A DNA stretch of 64,000 nt from Pelosinus fermentans DSM 17108 (GCF_000271485.2 NZ_AKVN02000001.1:624001-688000), one strand, 5' to 3'; numbered from the stretch's first letter, positions 54,285 through 63,560 are shown. Program-made: numbers and translations. Notes: generated from the sequence alone by a model not told the origin.

Positions 54285-55335
54285 AGGGATAATCAGGAGT
54301 GCACATTCGATTGATGCTGCGGGTTTTATCGGCAGATAGATCAATCAGCTTTTGATCGAGAGTTTTAACAATTGGATCATTTGAGTTAGGCGAAAAGAAA
54401 ATAATCGTTGCTTCTTGTCCATCGCTTAAGATGACATTACTATTTAATAAAGAATCACGAACCTGTTTCGTAAACATTTGACAGATGGTAGGGTCAAGTT
54501 TGCCAAACATATCCTTTGTTAATACATTAAGAGCATTAAAAGGATTGCAATAGTCTTCTATATAGGAATGGTAATGAAATATATCGGCAATGGCAATAAT
54601 TTTAGCATAGGGATGAATTCTTGGACCGGAAATACCCATGGGGAAGCCAGTACCGTCCAAATATTCATGATGTTGTAAAACGCTCAAGGTTACTTCGTCA
54701 GAAATGCCTTTAACATTCTTAATCAGCTGGGCTCCATTTATAACATGCGCTTTTTCGGAAGTGGAACTGTTTTCATGACTAATAACCATTTTCCCAATAT
54801 CATGGAGCAGTCCGGCTAAGGTGAGTGCTTTAAGCTCCGTTTCATTATAATGGAGCTGCCTGCCGATTAATCCACAGATATAGGCTACCATGGCAGTGTG
54901 GCGTGCGATCTTGCTGGCTAGTTGATAATCGCTAATCAGCAGGTAATCCATAAGGGCGGGTCCTGTTGTCAGTATCGAAGAATAGATAGCAAACGAAGTG
55001 CTCTTAAGAGCTAGAACAGGAACCTTATTTTGGTTGCGCACAAATTCAAAAGAACTGTCTGTAGAGGTTAGGATTGAATCATATTCTTGAAAGAACTGCT
55101 TGCATTCAGCAGATATATCAAATGAAGAGGATGGAGACGGCAATATAGCTTGTCCTTCCAATGGCTCATGGTCATCCTCACCATTTATATAAACATAATT
55201 GACACCCCACATGCTAAGGAGTGAGATGGCTCGCTGACTTAAAACTCCCCCTGCATTCAACAGCGTTTTTCCAGCGGGAGTGATGACAGCATCACTGAGT
55301 ACCAAACCTGGGCTTAGATTTTTAACGGCGACCAT
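54277..55335 (-). CDS. HD-GYP domain protein
   Basis: About 350 residues on the minus strand. The N-terminal segment VKNLSPGLVLSDAVITPAGKTLLNAGGVLS is the small domain common before HD-GYP modules. The HD-GYP core has LLHDIGKMVIS (His-Asp) and HHEYLDGTGFPMGIS, where GYP is GFP. It likely hydrolyses c-di-GMP or senses it. The start is uncertain: ATG 55335 gives the expected N-terminus but has no close ribosome site, and an upstream TTG near 55401 is also open. It shares its 3' end with the atoB terminator. Confidence 0.8.
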   Translation of the reverse strand: MVAVKNLSPGLVLSDAVITPAGKTLLNAGGVLSQRAISLLSMWGVNYVYINGEDDHEPLEGQAILPSPSSSFDISAECKQFFQEYDSILTSTDSSFEFVRNQNKVPVLALKSTSFAIYSSILTTGPALMDYLLISDYQLASKIARHTAMVAYICGLIGRQLHYNETELKALTLAGLLHDIGKMVISHENSSTSEKAHVINGAQLIKNVKGISDEVTLSVLQHHEYLDGTGFPMGISGPRIHPYAKIIAIADIFHYHSYIEDYCNPFNALNVLTKDMFGKLDPTICQMFTKQVRDSLLNSNVILSDGQEATIIFFSPNSNDPIVKTLDQKLIDLSADKTRSINRMCTPDYPLS

Positions 55336-55498
55336 TTTAGTAGCGATAAGAACCAACTCCTTTTTTAAAAGACTATATAAGTAAGATCGAATCATATGCA
55401 AAAAAAAATAAGTACTATATAGTAAGATTATACATGTTATAGCGAATATCTCAAAGATATTTTCGAGAAAATACTGAATAGTAAAAATACGCTTTTTT

Positions 55499-55527
55499 TT
55501 GCATAATGCAAGAGGGCGAGTTATAAT
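55499..55527 (+). promoter_or_regulatory. Promoter of the YdcF-like gene
   Basis: TTGCAT (55499-55504) and TATAAT (55522-55527) are separated by 17 bases. Confidence 0.75.
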
Positions 55528-55577
55528 GAGGCTAAACGAGTCCAGAATGTCATTTACCGAGCATGGAGGAGAAAATA

Positions 55578-56330
55578 TTGGTATATTTCATTAAGTTTAT
55601 ATATAGCACCTTCTTGTTCCCCCCGGGAATTATTTTAGTAGGCCTATTTTTTTTATGTTTGTATGCATTCCAAAAACATCGTAAATTAGCAAAAATAATA
55701 GGGATATTTACAGTATTGTTTTATTTATGTACGATTTCCCTGGTAAGTGATCGATTAATAGGATCTTTGGAAAAAGAGTATCCAGTTCCCAGTTTGGTAG
55801 AAGGGGATGTTATTGTCATGCTGGGAGGAGGATCAACCCTTGATACACCGAATGTCAACGGATTAGGACATTTGTCAGGCTTTGCTGCCAATCGTCTTTT
55901 AACTTCGGCTCAGCTGTACCAAAAGCTGCATATTCCTATTATCTTATCAGGCGGAAAAGTCTTAGAGACTACAGGGTGTGAGGCACAGATCAGCAAGCTT
56001 ATTTTGCTTGGGTTAGGAGTTCCGGAAGAGAAAATTATTATTGAAGATAAAAGTTTAAATACTACGGAAAATGCGATGTATACGAAAGTGCTGCTGGGAA
56101 AGTATGGATTTAAACGGCCTGTTCTGGTGACCTCAGCTTTTCATATGAAACGGTCTGTATTGCAATTTGAGAAGACACAGGTAACTGTTCTGCCTTATCC
56201 AACGGATTATCAAAGTAATATAAAAAATCAATTTGAGCTACATCAATTATGGCCTTCGGCAGGTGCTCTGCTGAATACAAGTTTAGCATTGAAAGAATAC
56301 GTAGGTATTTTAGCAGTTAATTGGTATTAG
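55578..56330 (+). CDS. YdcF/ElyC-like membrane protein (DUF218)
   Basis: About 250 residues. Two N-terminal membrane helices (IKFIYSTFLFPPGIILVGLFF and IIGIFTVLFYLCTISLV) precede a DUF218 domain starting VIVMLGGGS with downstream ILSGGK, an acidic turn EDKSLNTTENA and VTSAFHMKRS. Relatives such as ElyC and SanA act in cell-envelope maintenance; the exact role is not settled. TTG 55578 is six bases after GGAGGAG and is preferred over an in-frame ATG at 55563 that lies inside that site. There is no clear terminator. Confidence 0.85.
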   Translation: MVYFIKFIYSTFLFPPGIILVGLFFLCLYAFQKHRKLAKIIGIFTVLFYLCTISLVSDRLIGSLEKEYPVPSLVEGDVIVMLGGGSTLDTPNVNGLGHLSGFAANRLLTSAQLYQKLHIPIILSGGKVLETTGCEAQISKLILLGLGVPEEKIIIEDKSLNTTENAMYTKVLLGKYGFKRPVLVTSAFHMKRSVLQFEKTQVTVLPYPTDYQSNIKNQFELHQLWPSAGALLNTSLALKEYVGILAVNWY

Positions 56331-56486
56331 TACCTTACCAGCCCTAAATCAGTGGATACTGACAGTCTATTCTCCGTACCCCTTTGTTGTCGTCGGTCGG
56401 CATACTCCCGGTATGCTTCCCTCCTTCGCCTTGTGCTGCGAAAAATAGCCTTGCCATTATCCTACCGTTTTAAAGCTGACAAGGTA
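56331..56486. repeat. Long imperfect palindrome, mobile-element-like (156 bp)
   Basis: The left end TACCTTACCAGC (56331-56342) and the reverse complement of the right end (56475-56486) agree at 10 of 12 bases. The similarity continues for about 40 bases, including the CTATT/AATAG blocks. It begins right at the stop of the YdcF-like gene. It encodes nothing credible and resembles a non-autonomous miniature element or a structured RNA. Confidence 0.65.
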
Positions 56487-56487
56487 T

Positions 56488-56652
56488 TAGGGCGTGTCTG
56501 GAAACTATCAAAACGGCCATTGACGGCACTTTTTGCACCATACTTCGTTAAAACTTCTTGAAATAAGAACCATTATTCCTGCGAAGTTTTGCCTCGTCTG
56601 GCACAAAAATCACTCGTCATTGACCATTCCGCTAGCTTTCAGACACGCCCTA
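56488..56652. mobile_element. Miniature inverted-repeat element (about 165 bp)
   Basis: The perfect 13-bp terminal inverted repeats TAGGGCGTGTCTG (56488-56500) and CAGACACGCCCTA (56640-56652) continue imperfectly a few bases inward. There is no transposase. The TA at each end could be the duplicated target. Such MITEs are usually mobilised in trans by a full insertion sequence elsewhere in the genome. It lies directly after the 156-bp palindrome. Confidence 0.75.
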
Positions 56653-56795
56653 GTACAAAAAAAGGATGTAATTTAAAAAGGACTAAGTATAGACATCTCC
56701 TATATAAGACTGTTACAATATGCTAAGAACGTATACGTTGGCAGGTCATTTTTGCGATGCTGCTAATGAAAAATATTGAGAAAAGAGTGAAAAAT

Positions 56796-57965
56796 ATGAT
56801 TGGTGTAAGCAAATTGCTTTGTGATACGGAAAATTTCGGGGATTCATTGCGTTATGCTCCCGGTGTCCATGGACAACGTCATGGTGCTGCTCAAGGTATG
56901 GGACCGGTACTTTCTTGGAATATTACCCGAACCTGTAATTTGAGATGTGTACATTGCTACTCTGATTCCGATGGGAAAAAATATGATGGTGAGCTGACAA
57001 CGAAAGAGGCTAAAAAATTTATTGATGACTGTGCTGCCTTTAAGGTCCCTGTTTTGTTGTTGTCAGGAGGAGAACCACTCATTCGTCCTGATGTTTTTGA
57101 ATTGGTGGAACACGCCAAGAAATATGGCATACGTTCTACTTTTTCTACCAATGGCACATTGATTGACAAACAATTAGCAAAAGATATTAAGGCACTAAAT
57201 GTAGGTTATGTGGGTATTAGCCTTGATGGTCTGGGTGAAGCCAATGATAAATTTCGTGGTAAGCAAGGGGCCTTTGAGAAAGCCCTGGAAGGCATCCGCA
57301 ACTGTCTGGATGTGGGACAACGCGTTGGTTTGCGTTTTACCATTAACCGCTATAATTTTCATGATTTAGAAAATATTTTTCGCTTGATAAAAGAAGAAAA
57401 AATTCCACGGGTCTGTTTTTATCATTTGGTGTATTCAGGAAGAGCTTCTCAGATGATGGAGCATGATGTTACTCATGAGGAGTCTCGTCAGGCTATGGAT
57501 CTTATTATGGCTAAGGCGCAAGAACTTGATAAAACCTGTGAAATACTTACTGTTGATAACCATGCGGATATTGTATATTTGTATTTGCAGGCTCTTAAGA
57601 AGGATCCTGTGCGGGCCGAGAAGGTATGGAATCTGATGATGCGCAATGGCGGCAATCGTTCAGGCATCGCTTTTGGCAATGTAGATCCTTTAGGCAATGT
57701 TCATTCGGATCAATTTACCCAGAATTATACCTTTGGAAATGTTCGTGATCGAGCAATTGGTGACATTTGGACAGATGAGTCCAATCCCATTCTTGCAGGG
57801 TTAAAGGATCGCAAAGCATTATTAAAAGGCCGCTGTGGTATCTGTAAATGGCTAAATGTCTGTAATGGCAATTTCCGTGCCCGGGCGGAAGCTGCCACAG
57901 GTGATTTCTGGGAATCAGATCCAGCCTGTTATTTGACAGACGAAGAGATCGGTATCGTAAAATAG
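56796..57965 (+). CDS. NirJ1/AhbC-like radical SAM protein
   Basis: 390 residues. The radical SAM motif CNLRCVHC carries Cys47, Cys51 and Cys54. Downstream features are LSGGEPLIRPDV, ISLDGLGEANDKFRG and a C-terminal cluster CGICKWLNVC...DPAC. The N-terminus MIGVSKLLCDTENFGDSLRY matches NirJ1-type proteins, which act on modified siroheme in the anaerobic route to haem (AhbC-like). That assignment is by recognition and not certain. ATG 56796 is chosen over ATG 56757. Its product may contribute haem for cytochrome bd. A terminator follows. Confidence 0.82.
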   Translation: MIGVSKLLCDTENFGDSLRYAPGVHGQRHGAAQGMGPVLSWNITRTCNLRCVHCYSDSDGKKYDGELTTKEAKKFIDDCAAFKVPVLLLSGGEPLIRPDVFELVEHAKKYGIRSTFSTNGTLIDKQLAKDIKALNVGYVGISLDGLGEANDKFRGKQGAFEKALEGIRNCLDVGQRVGLRFTINRYNFHDLENIFRLIKEEKIPRVCFYHLVYSGRASQMMEHDVTHEESRQAMDLIMAKAQELDKTCEILTVDNHADIVYLYLQALKKDPVRAEKVWNLMMRNGGNRSGIAFGNVDPLGNVHSDQFTQNYTFGNVRDRAIGDIWTDESNPILAGLKDRKALLKGRCGICKWLNVCNGNFRARAEAATGDFWESDPACYLTDEEIGIVK

Positions 57966-57993
57966 CGAGACTTTCGATAATCCTGGATATTTT

Positions 57994-58023
57994 GCTGTCA
58001 CCATAAGGTGGCAGCATTTTTTT
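57994..58023 (+). terminator. Terminator after the radical SAM gene
   Basis: GCTGTCACC (57994-58002) pairs with GGTGGCAGC (58007-58015, one wobble), loop ATAA, followed by ATTTTTTT. Confidence 0.88.
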
Positions 58024-58175
58024 GACTCCAGAAAGGTAAATATAGAATCTAGGGGTATTGAAAACGTAACCAAGGAAAACCTCTTGTTTTATAAGCGGAT
58101 CATGTAATGTTTGCAGGAATATAAAGTTCATTACGGAATTTTCTTAAAAGGACAGCCTATTAAGGGGGTATGATG

Positions 58176-59000
58176 ATGATTTCATTGCTTAGGGGGAAAG
58201 ATACAGATGAGGTAATAGAATTTTTAAAGCAAGATAGTATAGCAGGTGCTTTTATCATAGGAAATGTGCTGGAATTTGGCTTGGATAATCGTAAAGATCA
58301 GAGAAGATGCGGCGATTATTACGGATATTTTTCAAAGGGTCAATTAACCGGGATATTGCCTTTTTATAACATGGGCAGCTGTATCCCTTTATTTCATGAG
58401 GAGGAAGTGATTGAGCCTTTTGCTCAGATTATGGTGCACCGTCCCCTAGAGATGTTAATCGGCATGAAGAAGTTTATTCAGCCTTTGTATGATATCATTT
58501 CCGGAGAGAAAAACACGTTAACGTATCAGGAGAGCAGTTATTTTGTAAATAAGAGCTTAACGCCTTTTCCGTTAGGAGACAGCAGTTTTGCCGAAGCAAA
58601 TGAGCTTGATCATCATCGTGTAGTAGCTTTTGTAAAGGATGCCTACTGGCACGGTTTCCATCAGCAATACAGCCTGGAAGAAGTCGAAGCATTTGTGGAG
58701 CAGCGTGCCATTGAGGAAGAACTATTATTTCTTATGGCAGAAGGTAAAATGGTTGCCCAGGCATATATCCAAGCGGCTACGGATGAAATTAATCAGATTG
58801 GCGGTGTGTATACCGTAGAAGAAGAACGGGGGAAAGGATATTGCAAGGCCCTTGTATCTAAACTATGTCAAAATATTATCAAGCGTGGAAAGACGCCGAC
58901 GCTAATCGTACGTAAAAATAATTTTTCCGCAGTACGAGCTTACACCTCTTTAGGATTTACGTACTTTGATGATTATCTTCTGATCAAACTTCAAGTATAG
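58176..59000 (+). CDS. GNAT-family N-acetyltransferase
   Basis: About 274 residues. The C-terminal half (from about 150) is a GNAT fold with VYTVEEERGKGYCKALVSKL as the acetyl-CoA-binding turn and a final LIVRKNNFSAVRAYTSLGF. The N-terminal half (IEFLKQDSIAGAFIIGNVLEFG) is an added domain like that of two-domain GNAT proteins (DUF4081-like). Substrate unknown. AAGGGGG is seven bases before ATG 58176, which is preferred over the two ATG just upstream. Confidence 0.82.
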   Translation: MISLLRGKDTDEVIEFLKQDSIAGAFIIGNVLEFGLDNRKDQRRCGDYYGYFSKGQLTGILPFYNMGSCIPLFHEEEVIEPFAQIMVHRPLEMLIGMKKFIQPLYDIISGEKNTLTYQESSYFVNKSLTPFPLGDSSFAEANELDHHRVVAFVKDAYWHGFHQQYSLEEVEAFVEQRAIEEELLFLMAEGKMVAQAYIQAATDEINQIGGVYTVEEERGKGYCKALVSKLCQNIIKRGKTPTLIVRKNNFSAVRAYTSLGFTYFDDYLLIKLQV

Positions 59001-59138
59001 CTGGCATGATGTAAGGTGCTGTTTTACGAAATTAGAATAAAAAAAGTATATTTCAGATTGAATCTTAAAAATGAATGAGTTAATATAAGAACATTACGTC
59101 ATTCATGCAAGTAAGAATCTTAATAAGAGGAGAATTCC

Positions 59139-60812
59139 GTGAAGATCAAAACAAAATTAATTATAGGATATACTGTTTTATCATGTTTAGTTATTGCTGT
59201 AACCATATCTTCCATTTACGGATTTAAAAATTTACAAACTGCCTATGAGACAATTACCAACCAATCAGACGTTACGGTGATTCATTTGCGGGAGATACAA
59301 TATTATTTTACCGGGCAGGCCAATGATGAACGCGGATTCTTGTTAACTGGCAGTCAGGAATTTCGCAAGGAAATCGGCGAAAAATCCGACAATATAAAAA
59401 AACGTGTCCTATTGCTTCAAGGACTGATTACGACAAAGGAACAGCAAGAGCTATTAAGTAAGATTGATGCCGCACATACTCGTTTTACGCAAAGCAATTA
59501 TTCTGTAATGGATCTTTATTCGACTGGACATATAGAAGAAGCAAAGCAAATGTCATTTGGAGATGGTCGAAAAACTCGCAAAGATTTGGAAACCGCTTTT
59601 AACCAGTTGGTAACATTTACGTTGGAAAAGGCTGCTGATCAAAAACAGCAGGCTCTGGAGCTGGCAAAGAACATTATGATTGGCATACTAATCGCTTCAG
59701 CTATTGCAATTAGTATCGGTATTCTATTAGGTCTCTACATGGCACGTACCATAACGAAACCGATCATTCAAATGACGGATCATATGGTAAGGGGTGATTT
59801 GCATTTTGCTGCGAATGTTACGTCTGCAGATGAAGTTGGTCATTTAATTCGGGCCTTTGACAAAATGATAACAACTTTGCGTTCTATGGTTACCGGTGTA
59901 CAATCCAATGCAGAACAAGTTGCTGCTTCGGCGGAAGAATTGACAGCTAGTGCCGAAGAATCTGCCCATGCAGTCAATCAGGTTGCCACCTCTATTATGG
60001 AGGTAGCCCAGGGATCGGATGAGCAAGTCACGATTGTGAATGAAAACATAGCGGGTATTGAGCAGTTAGCTGCCAGTATTGGGCAGGTTGCTGTTAAAAC
60101 GACTCAGGTATCTTTAAATGCCCAGCAGGCTGCTATTTCTGCGAAATCTGGGAGCGACGCTATTGAGGCTGCCATTAATCAAATGCTGCAAGTGGAACAG
60201 TCTGCGGTCAAATCGGCAGAAGTTATTGCTAAATTAGGAGGGCACTCTCAGGAAATTGGGCAGATTGTCGATGCCATTGCCAATATTGCGGGTCAAACCA
60301 ATCTTCTTGCTCTTAATGCTGCAATTGAAGCCGCAAGGGCAGGAGAACACGGCAGAGGTTTTGCTGTTGTTGCCGAAGAAGTACGAAAACTGGCAGAACA
60401 GTCCCAGCATGCTACCAAAGAGATTGGGGATCTCATTCATGAAATTCAGGGAGATACTGATGAAGCAGTGCAGGCTATGCGAATTGGATCGCAAGAAGTG
60501 CAAAAAGGCAATACAGTGGTCAATCTAGCAGGGCGGTCTTTTAACGAAATTGCTGGTTCAGTAGAGCAAGTTTCTTCCCAGATGCAGGACATTTCAGCGC
60601 TCACCCAACAAATTCTTGACAAGAGCCAGCACATTGTTGCCTCAATCGGCAACATCGCTGCGATTAGCAAGGAAAATGCCAGTCGAACCCAAACTGCATC
60701 GGCAGCAACAGAGGAGCAATCCGCATCACTAGAAGAAATTGCTTCTTCCAGCCAGGTATTGGCAAAGTTGGCTGAAGAACTGCAACGTTCTATTTCTCAC
60801 TTTAAAAGTTAA
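59139..60812 (+). CDS. Methyl-accepting chemotaxis protein
   Basis: 557 residues. The first helix ([23 protein letters not shown]) and a second ([23 protein letters not shown], near 185) bracket a sensor domain of about 140 residues that is mostly helical (four-helix-bundle-like). HAMP follows, then a long coiled signalling domain with the conserved tip [45 protein letters not shown]. It senses an extracytoplasmic signal and controls CheA. GTG 59139 starts six bases after AGAGGAG. The ligand cannot be inferred. Confidence 0.95.
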   Translation: MKIKTKLIIGYTVLSCLVIAVTISSIYGFKNLQTAYETITNQSDVTVIHLREIQYYFTGQANDERGFLLTGSQEFRKEIGEKSDNIKKRVLLLQGLITTKEQQELLSKIDAAHTRFTQSNYSVMDLYSTGHIEEAKQMSFGDGRKTRKDLETAFNQLVTFTLEKAADQKQQALELAKNIMIGILIASAIAISIGILLGLYMARTITKPIIQMTDHMVRGDLHFAANVTSADEVGHLIRAFDKMITTLRSMVTGVQSNAEQVAASAEELTASAEESAHAVNQVATSIMEVAQGSDEQVTIVNENIAGIEQLAASIGQVAVKTTQVSLNAQQAAISAKSGSDAIEAAINQMLQVEQSAVKSAEVIAKLGGHSQEIGQIVDAIANIAGQTNLLALNAAIEAARAGEHGRGFAVVAEEVRKLAEQSQHATKEIGDLIHEIQGDTDEAVQAMRIGSQEVQKGNTVVNLAGRSFNEIAGSVEQVSSQMQDISALTQQILDKSQHIVASIGNIAAISKENASRTQTASAATEEQSASLEEIASSSQVLAKLAEELQRSISHFKS

Positions 60813-60840
60813 TTCATCTGTATCAAGTTGAACCATAAGA

Positions 60841-60873
60841 ACACACCGGCCTCTTGAGGCAAGTGTGTTTTTT
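60841..60873 (+). terminator. Terminator after the chemotaxis receptor
   Basis: ACACACCGGCCTC (60841-60853) pairs with GAGGCAAGTGTGT (60856-60868) with a small internal mismatch, followed by TTTTTT. Confidence 0.85.
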
Positions 60874-61009
60874 ATTTTCTTGTAATATAAGAACTTATAG
60901 GTTTTTGTGGTTCATCGTTTAATTTTTATGTTTGTTTCTGGGAAAGATCTGATGTACTATAGGTTTTATAGGATAAAAGTAAGATAATTTAAAAGTAGGG
61001 GGAATTATT

Positions 61010-62029
61010 GTGGATATGAGAGAAGTAAGAGAAACTGCAAGGAAACAGATGATTGGTAAATGCCGGGTGTGTCCAGTTTGTAATGGACGGGCTTGTGCAG
61101 GAGAAGTTCCCGGCATGGGAGGAACGGGGACAGGTGAAGCCTTTACTGAAAATGTACGGGCTCTTGCCAGGCTGAAGTTGAACATGCGGGTCATACATGA
61201 TGCTTTGCAGCCTGACACAACAGTTGAAATGTTTGGTCAGCAGCTCAAAACTCCTATCATGGGAGCACCGATTACTGGTGCAGTGATTAATGCAGGTGAG
61301 GCATTGACAGAACTCAATATGGTTTCAGCTCTTGTAGAGGGCAGTCATTTGGCGGGAAGTATCGGATGGATTGGTGATCCGGCTAATCCTAGTATGTATG
61401 AAGATGGTTTAGCATCCATTCGCAGGGCCGGTCAAGGCATTGCTATCATAAAACCTCGTGTGGATAATCAGGAAATTATTGCGCTTTTTAAATTGGCTGA
61501 AAAAGCTGGTGCCATCGCATTAGGAACAGACCTTGACGGAGCAGGTCTGATTACCATGGCTTTAAAGGGGCAGCCGGTTGGTCCGAAAACTACAGAACAG
61601 CTTATAGAGTTGATACAATCTACTGCCCTGCCCTTTATTATCAAAGGAATTATGACGGTGGATGAGGCTGTTACATGTGTAGAAGTAGGAGCAAAGGCGA
61701 TTGTCATCTCGAATCATGGAGGCAGGGTACTGGATCATACTCCTGGTGTGGCAGATGTGCTGCCGGAAATTGCCAGGGCAGTAAAGGGGAAAATTACGAT
61801 ATTAGCTGATGGCGGGGTACGTTCTGGAGCCGATGTATTAAAATTACTGGCGTTAGGGGCAGATGGAGTGTTAGTCGGCCGGCCACTCATTATGGGGGCC
61901 TATGGCGGAAATGCAGAAGGCGTAAAAACCATTATTGATAAATATACCAGTGAATTAAAGGCTGCTATGATTTTAACAGGCTGTAAGAGCGTTAAGGAGA
62001 TCCCGCCAGAGGTTTTATGGAATAAATAA
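61010..62029 (+). CDS. FMN-dependent alpha-hydroxy-acid oxidase/dehydrogenase with Cys-rich N-terminus
   Basis: 339 residues, a TIM-barrel FMN enzyme of the LldD/glycolate oxidase family. Conserved elements are ISNHGGRVLDHTPG (catalytic His, Arg in the usual place) and ILADGGVRSGADVLKLLALGADGVLVGRPL. It likely oxidises L-lactate or another 2-hydroxy acid. The N-terminus has a cysteine cluster CRVCPVCNGRAC that canonical members lack and which might bind a metal or Fe-S centre. GTG 61010 lies seven bases after AGGGGG. It stands alone, ending at a terminator. Confidence 0.9.
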   Translation: MDMREVRETARKQMIGKCRVCPVCNGRACAGEVPGMGGTGTGEAFTENVRALARLKLNMRVIHDALQPDTTVEMFGQQLKTPIMGAPITGAVINAGEALTELNMVSALVEGSHLAGSIGWIGDPANPSMYEDGLASIRRAGQGIAIIKPRVDNQEIIALFKLAEKAGAIALGTDLDGAGLITMALKGQPVGPKTTEQLIELIQSTALPFIIKGIMTVDEAVTCVEVGAKAIVISNHGGRVLDHTPGVADVLPEIARAVKGKITILADGGVRSGADVLKLLALGADGVLVGRPLIMGAYGGNAEGVKTIIDKYTSELKAAMILTGCKSVKEIPPEVLWNK

Positions 62030-62118
62030 TGGTTTATAGGGGAAAATAGTTGGAGGATAAGTTTATTACATACGTTTAGATTGATGATGAAATGCAATAA
62101 GATGAGTTTATTTTTTAG

Positions 62119-62138
62119 ACCCGCGATAGCGGGTTTTC
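62119..62138 (+). terminator. Terminator after the FMN hydroxy-acid oxidase
   Basis: ACCCGC (62119-62124) pairs with GCGGGT (62129-62134), loop GATA, followed by TTTC. Confidence 0.75.
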
Positions 62139-62189
62139 TTATTCTTTGAAGTGGCGAATAAGTATTTTGTAAATTTATATATTTTCTTA

Positions 62190-62217
62190 TTGCACTTTTG
62201 CTACTGTATGGTACAAT
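62190..62217 (+). promoter_or_regulatory. Promoter of the decarboxylase gene
   Basis: TTGCAC (62190-62195) and TACAAT (62212-62217) are separated by 16 bases. Confidence 0.65.
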
Positions 62218-62291
62218 CATATAGTTACTTTTCTTGCTGCAACCAGCGAAGACAGGTTCCAACGAAATAACAAACAGGATGGGAGAGGGAT

Positions 62292-63443
62292 ATGAATAGT
62301 TATTTTAAATTATCAAAAGCAGCTGTTGAAAGTTTGGCACAACAATATGATACCCCGTTGTTATTGGTGTCAACAGAACAAGTAGAACGTAATTATTCTT
62401 TTTTGGCGAGTTATTTACCGGGAGTGAAAATGCATTACGCGGTAAAAGCCAATCCTCATGAAGCAATTATCCGGAAATTGGCTGAATTGGGTTCGTATTT
62501 TGATGTAGCATCAGATGGAGAAATGCAATTTTTAACGGATATGGGCATTCCAGCAGAACGTATGGTATATGCCAATCCGGTGAAGACGGCAAGCGGACTT
62601 AAGATAGCCAAGCATATCGGTGTATATAAATTTACCTTTGATAGTGAAAGTGAAATAAGTAAAATGGCCAAGGCAATACCTGGTGGGACGGTGCTGCTCC
62701 GGGTTAGAGTGGACAATCCTAATGCCTTGGTCGATCTAAATAAGAAATTTGGTGCTCATCCTGATGAAGTATTACCCCTTCTTACCTTGGCTCGTCAGCA
62801 AGGTCTTGATGTGGCTGGCCTATGTTTTCATGTGGGCAGTCAATCTTCCAGTGCTGATGCCTATGTAGAGTCATTAGAAATATTTCGGCGTTTGTATGAT
62901 CAGGCAAAAGAAGCAGGTTTTGATTTGCGCATCCTAGACATCGGAGGCGGTTTCCCTATCCCAGTAATTGATGGTAATACGATTGATATTGTTGCTATGC
63001 TGCAAACGATTAATAAAGCCATTACCCACTACTTCCCTGATACGGAAATTTGGGCTGAACCTGGGCGTTTTATCTGCGGAACAGTAGCGAATCTAATTAC
63101 TCGCGTGATTGGTACTCAAAAGCGCAATGGGAAACAATGGTATTTCCTGGATGATGGATTATATGGTACTTTTTCAGGAGTTATTTTTGATCATTGGGAT
63201 TTTGAATTAGAAACCTTTAAAAGTGGCGAGAAGGTACCTGCTACCTTTGCAGGACCAAGCTGTGATTCCTTGGACATTTTGTTCCAGGATAAATGGATTC
63301 CTAGCTTAGAAATGGATGATCTGATATTAGTGCCAACTTGCGGGGCTTATACCTCAGCGTCGGCTACTGAGTTTAATGGTTTTTCTAAAACCCGGATCCT
63401 AGTATGGGAAGAAGTAAAGGATAGTTTAAAAATAAATACATGA
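62292..63443 (+). CDS. PLP-dependent lysine/ornithine decarboxylase (alanine-racemase fold)
   Basis: 383 residues. The PLP lysine is Lys52 in HYAVKANPH, and the second site GPSCDS gives Cys324. These are hallmarks of group IV (fold III) decarboxylases. Length and motifs match the Selenomonas ruminantium lysine/ornithine decarboxylase, whose product cadaverine is bound to the peptidoglycan in that genus. Here it would make cadaverine or putrescine; which diamine cannot be told from sequence. It stands alone with a promoter 75 bases upstream and a good terminator. Confidence 0.9.
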   Translation: MNSYFKLSKAAVESLAQQYDTPLLLVSTEQVERNYSFLASYLPGVKMHYAVKANPHEAIIRKLAELGSYFDVASDGEMQFLTDMGIPAERMVYANPVKTASGLKIAKHIGVYKFTFDSESEISKMAKAIPGGTVLLRVRVDNPNALVDLNKKFGAHPDEVLPLLTLARQQGLDVAGLCFHVGSQSSSADAYVESLEIFRRLYDQAKEAGFDLRILDIGGGFPIPVIDGNTIDIVAMLQTINKAITHYFPDTEIWAEPGRFICGTVANLITRVIGTQKRNGKQWYFLDDGLYGTFSGVIFDHWDFELETFKSGEKVPATFAGPSCDSLDILFQDKWIPSLEMDDLILVPTCGAYTSASATEFNGFSKTRILVWEEVKDSLKINT

Positions 63444-63450
63444 GACAAAA

Positions 63451-63486
63451 AGAGGCAGAAAACCTAAGGGGTTCTGCCTCTTTTTT
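63451..63486 (+). terminator. Terminator after the decarboxylase
   Basis: AGAGGCAGAA (63451-63460) pairs with TTCTGCCTCT (63472-63481), with a further AACC/GGTT pair inside, followed by a T-run. Confidence 0.88.
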
Positions 63487-63531
63487 ATCCAAATTAAATA
63501 ATAATTAAGAAATATCCATTTTTTCTCAAAT

Positions 63532-63560
63532 TTGACAAAGTATTATATTCTTAGTAAAAT
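63532..63560 (+). promoter_or_regulatory. Promoter of the YitT-family gene
   Basis: TTGACA (63532-63537) and TAAAAT (63555-63560) are separated by 17 bases, 36 bases before the ATG. Confidence 0.82.

Noticed and set aside
56352-56561. Open reading frame of 69 codons between the YdcF-like and radical SAM genes
   Set aside because: It runs across the 156-bp palindrome and into the adjacent MITE, with no ribosome site or recognisable product.
56738-56756. Sigma-54-like TTGGCAGGTCATTTTTGC upstream of the radical SAM gene
   Set aside because: The GG and GC are 12 bases apart instead of 10, so the spacing is wrong for sigma-54.
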